Shown here in pieces: positions 62,825-64,000 of a DNA stretch of 64,000 nt. This stretch comes from Alitta virens (lineage: Eukaryota; Annelida; Polychaeta; Phyllodocida; Nereididae). Below the pieces are notes generated by a model, which was not told the DNA's origin, ran no database searches, and saw only the letters and a program-made list of their open reading frames with translations. Position 1 is the stretch's first letter, and each line of letters starts with the position of its first letter. The stretch covers positions 29,930,720 to 29,994,719 of the forward strand of contig OW028585.1 of assembly GCA_932294295.1 (NCBI GenBank), given 5' to 3'. The translations under genes and the position numbers were made by a program.

Positions 62825-63210
62825 TAGCTCGTGATTAATAGGGTAGTCTTTATAGCGAGGTGCTCTTAATGTAGTACATGATCATACCCCTCAATAAAGA
62901 CCACCCAATATCAAGACCACCTCAGTTTTCAGAACACTTCCCTGGGTCCCAAACCGTTCTAGAATTAAGACCACCTTCGATATTAAGACCACTTCAGTAA
63001 TTCCCAAGGGTGGTCTTAATTGTGAGGTTTCATTGTATCTAAAAATACCCTCTATAGTGACTACCTTGATTTTAAGCACTTTAATTGCTGGGCAATTACA
63101 AATGAATGATGAATGTATCAATGTAACAGTTTCAGAATTAAGAGCACCTAGATATTAAGACAACTTCAGTGACTCCCAAGGGTGGTCTTAATTGTTGGGT
63201 TTCACAGTAG
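62825..63210. mobile_element. 17-mer family, terminal subtype cluster
   Basis: Forward and reverse units, then a close copy of the 1-225 repeat including TTTAAGCACTTTAATTGCTG. Confidence 0.85.
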
Positions 63211-63239
63211 GCCAATGCCTACAAATAACCCAGTAGGCC

Positions 63240-63315
63240 TGTCACACCACCTCGTTAGTAAGACCACTTGATATCTCTCCAAAGATGTTCTTAATGGTGA
63301 GATTGAACTGTATGT
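63240..63315. mobile_element. 17-mer family fragment
   Basis: CACCACCTCGTTAGTAAGAC and TTCTTAATGGTGAGATTGAA, ending CTGTA. Confidence 0.7.
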
Positions 63316-63479
63316 TAATGACTTTTATTTAGTGTCTGTTTACTTCAAAGAGAGTCTATAAAAACACAGACTACCTTTACAAACTTTAGCACCAAAAAAA
63401 ACTAGAAGAATAAAAGACATTGAAGGTAGCTACACAACACATTTTGCCTTTTACTGCCACATGCCATAAAAGTAGGCCA
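63316..63479. other. No gene seen
   Basis: Short unique stretch. Confidence 0.45.
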
Positions 63480-63670
63480 TTGTTTACTTCCGTTTCCTTG
63501 GTAACCTTCCTAGAATGTCATTGGTTGGTGAAAACGAGGCTACAGTCATGTAAGCTCGCGTGTGATTGGTCAATTTGGAGACACGTATGCGTCCTGGCCT
63601 TTGATTGGCTGATTGCATTACAATTGTGCATGTCAGAGCCTCGCTATGGTTTCATTGATACAGTCGGAAG
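63480..63670. promoter_or_regulatory. CCAAT-rich promoter-like block with X-box variant
   Basis: Four ATTGG (reverse CCAAT) elements at spacings of about 35-50 bp (CATTGGTTGG, GTGATTGGTC, TTGATTGGCTG and a TTGCATTAC neighbour), raised CpG, and GTTTCCTTGGTAAC (63492-63505), an X-box with one central mismatch. Suggests a promoter; direction unknown. Confidence 0.42.
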
Positions 63671-63920
63671 GTGAACAATGCCTTTTGTTCATGTTTTCAC
63701 GTGATATTTGGGCCAGTGGTCTAAGTATTTTTGTACCTTGAAATATTTTTTTGTTTATTTGTGGTTGGGATATTTTTAGATCTCAAAGGATGACTTGTTT
63801 GAAAGATTTAGAAAAGGAAAAAATGAAATACTGTGCAGTAAGATCTAAGTAACCATATATTGTGCATTTTGAATCACTACTCTGTTCAACGCTGATACAT
63901 GACCAGCTGCCGAAGGCAAA
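63671..63920. other. No gene seen
   Basis: AT-rich unique sequence. Confidence 0.5.
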
Positions 63921-63945
63921 TAGATAGATTGATAGATAGATACTT
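63921..63945. repeat. Short (GATA)n run
   Basis: ATAGATAGATTGATAGATAG. Preceded by GCTGCCGAAGGCAAATAG, so possibly a degraded SINE A2 tail. Confidence 0.8.
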
Positions 63946-64000
63946 TATTTTGATAGAAAGGTACAAAAATTATTATACAGTAAGACATTTACATGATGTT

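Noticed and set aside
1..64000. rRNA genes, viral genes, transposase or reverse transcriptase frames
   Set aside because: None seen: no long conserved frame with catalytic motifs and no rRNA-like blocks; all mobile elements here look non-autonomous.

Overview
This is a eukaryotic, almost certainly animal, intergenic or intronic window. It is AT-rich, has no prokaryote-like dense gene array, and is packed with tRNA-derived SINEs, terminal-inverted-repeat (TIR) DNA elements and very long microsatellite and minisatellite arrays. The sequence alone does not fix the species. The repeat style fits a marine invertebrate, but that is inference. No complete gene, rRNA, CRISPR array or prokaryotic operon is visible. 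Most open frames longer than 60 codons are simple-sequence artefacts or fall inside repeats.

Four interspersed families dominate. (1) A pogo/Tigger-like TIR family (ends CAGTGGAACCT.., then a 17-bp unit CTATTAAGACCACCTCA). Its subterminal unit has expanded into tandem arrays, sometimes in both orientations around a loop, giving foldback-like structures. About twenty loci carry it, including both ends of the window. (2) A 276-325-bp MITE (family B) with ends AATAGAGTCTTTTCAC / GTGAAAATCCACTATT, nine copies. (3) A tRNA-derived SINE (family A), more than twenty copies, in subtypes that end in (AATAC)n or (ATCT)n. (4) A second tRNA-derived SINE (family C) that ends in (CA)n; one copy has a 15-bp target-site duplication. 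Smaller groups are palindromic 125-162-bp elements (three copies), a 212-bp TA-flanked element with 60-bp TIRs, a TTAA-flanked element, a Harbinger-type (TTA) element and hAT-like elements.

Layout. 1-11 kb: two copies of a 1.2-kb duplicated segment carrying foldback-like arms, each followed by a huge (TCTCC)n tract; between them lie SINEs, a 194-bp tandem repeat and three family B MITEs. 11-20 kb: a 20-bp minisatellite, a TATC array, SINEs and palindromic MITEs. 20-31 kb: minisatellites, a hAT-like MITE, TATC arrays, a 0.5-kb 17-mer element and a 0.7-kb AATAG array. 31-36 kb: minus-strand open fragments, a TTAA element, a candidate plus-strand micro-exon and a CRE/E-box cluster. 36-47 kb: SINEs, a tandem CATCGGC-rich family, a second candidate micro-exon (41.9 kb) and two splice-bounded minus-strand open segments (43.9-45.0 kb). 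47-55 kb: the best coding candidates (minus strand, 48.2-48.4 kb and 54.0-54.2 kb), a CpG-rich promoter-like block (49.5 kb) and a 185-bp inverted duplicate. 55-64 kb: large TATC arrays with higher-order structure, SINEs and 17-mer arrays, ending at a CCAAT-rich promoter-like block.

The candidate exons are short, widely spaced and often bounded by good splice signals. The simplest reading is that the window lies in long introns or between large genes. All coding calls are provisional: no homology search was possible and no product is named.
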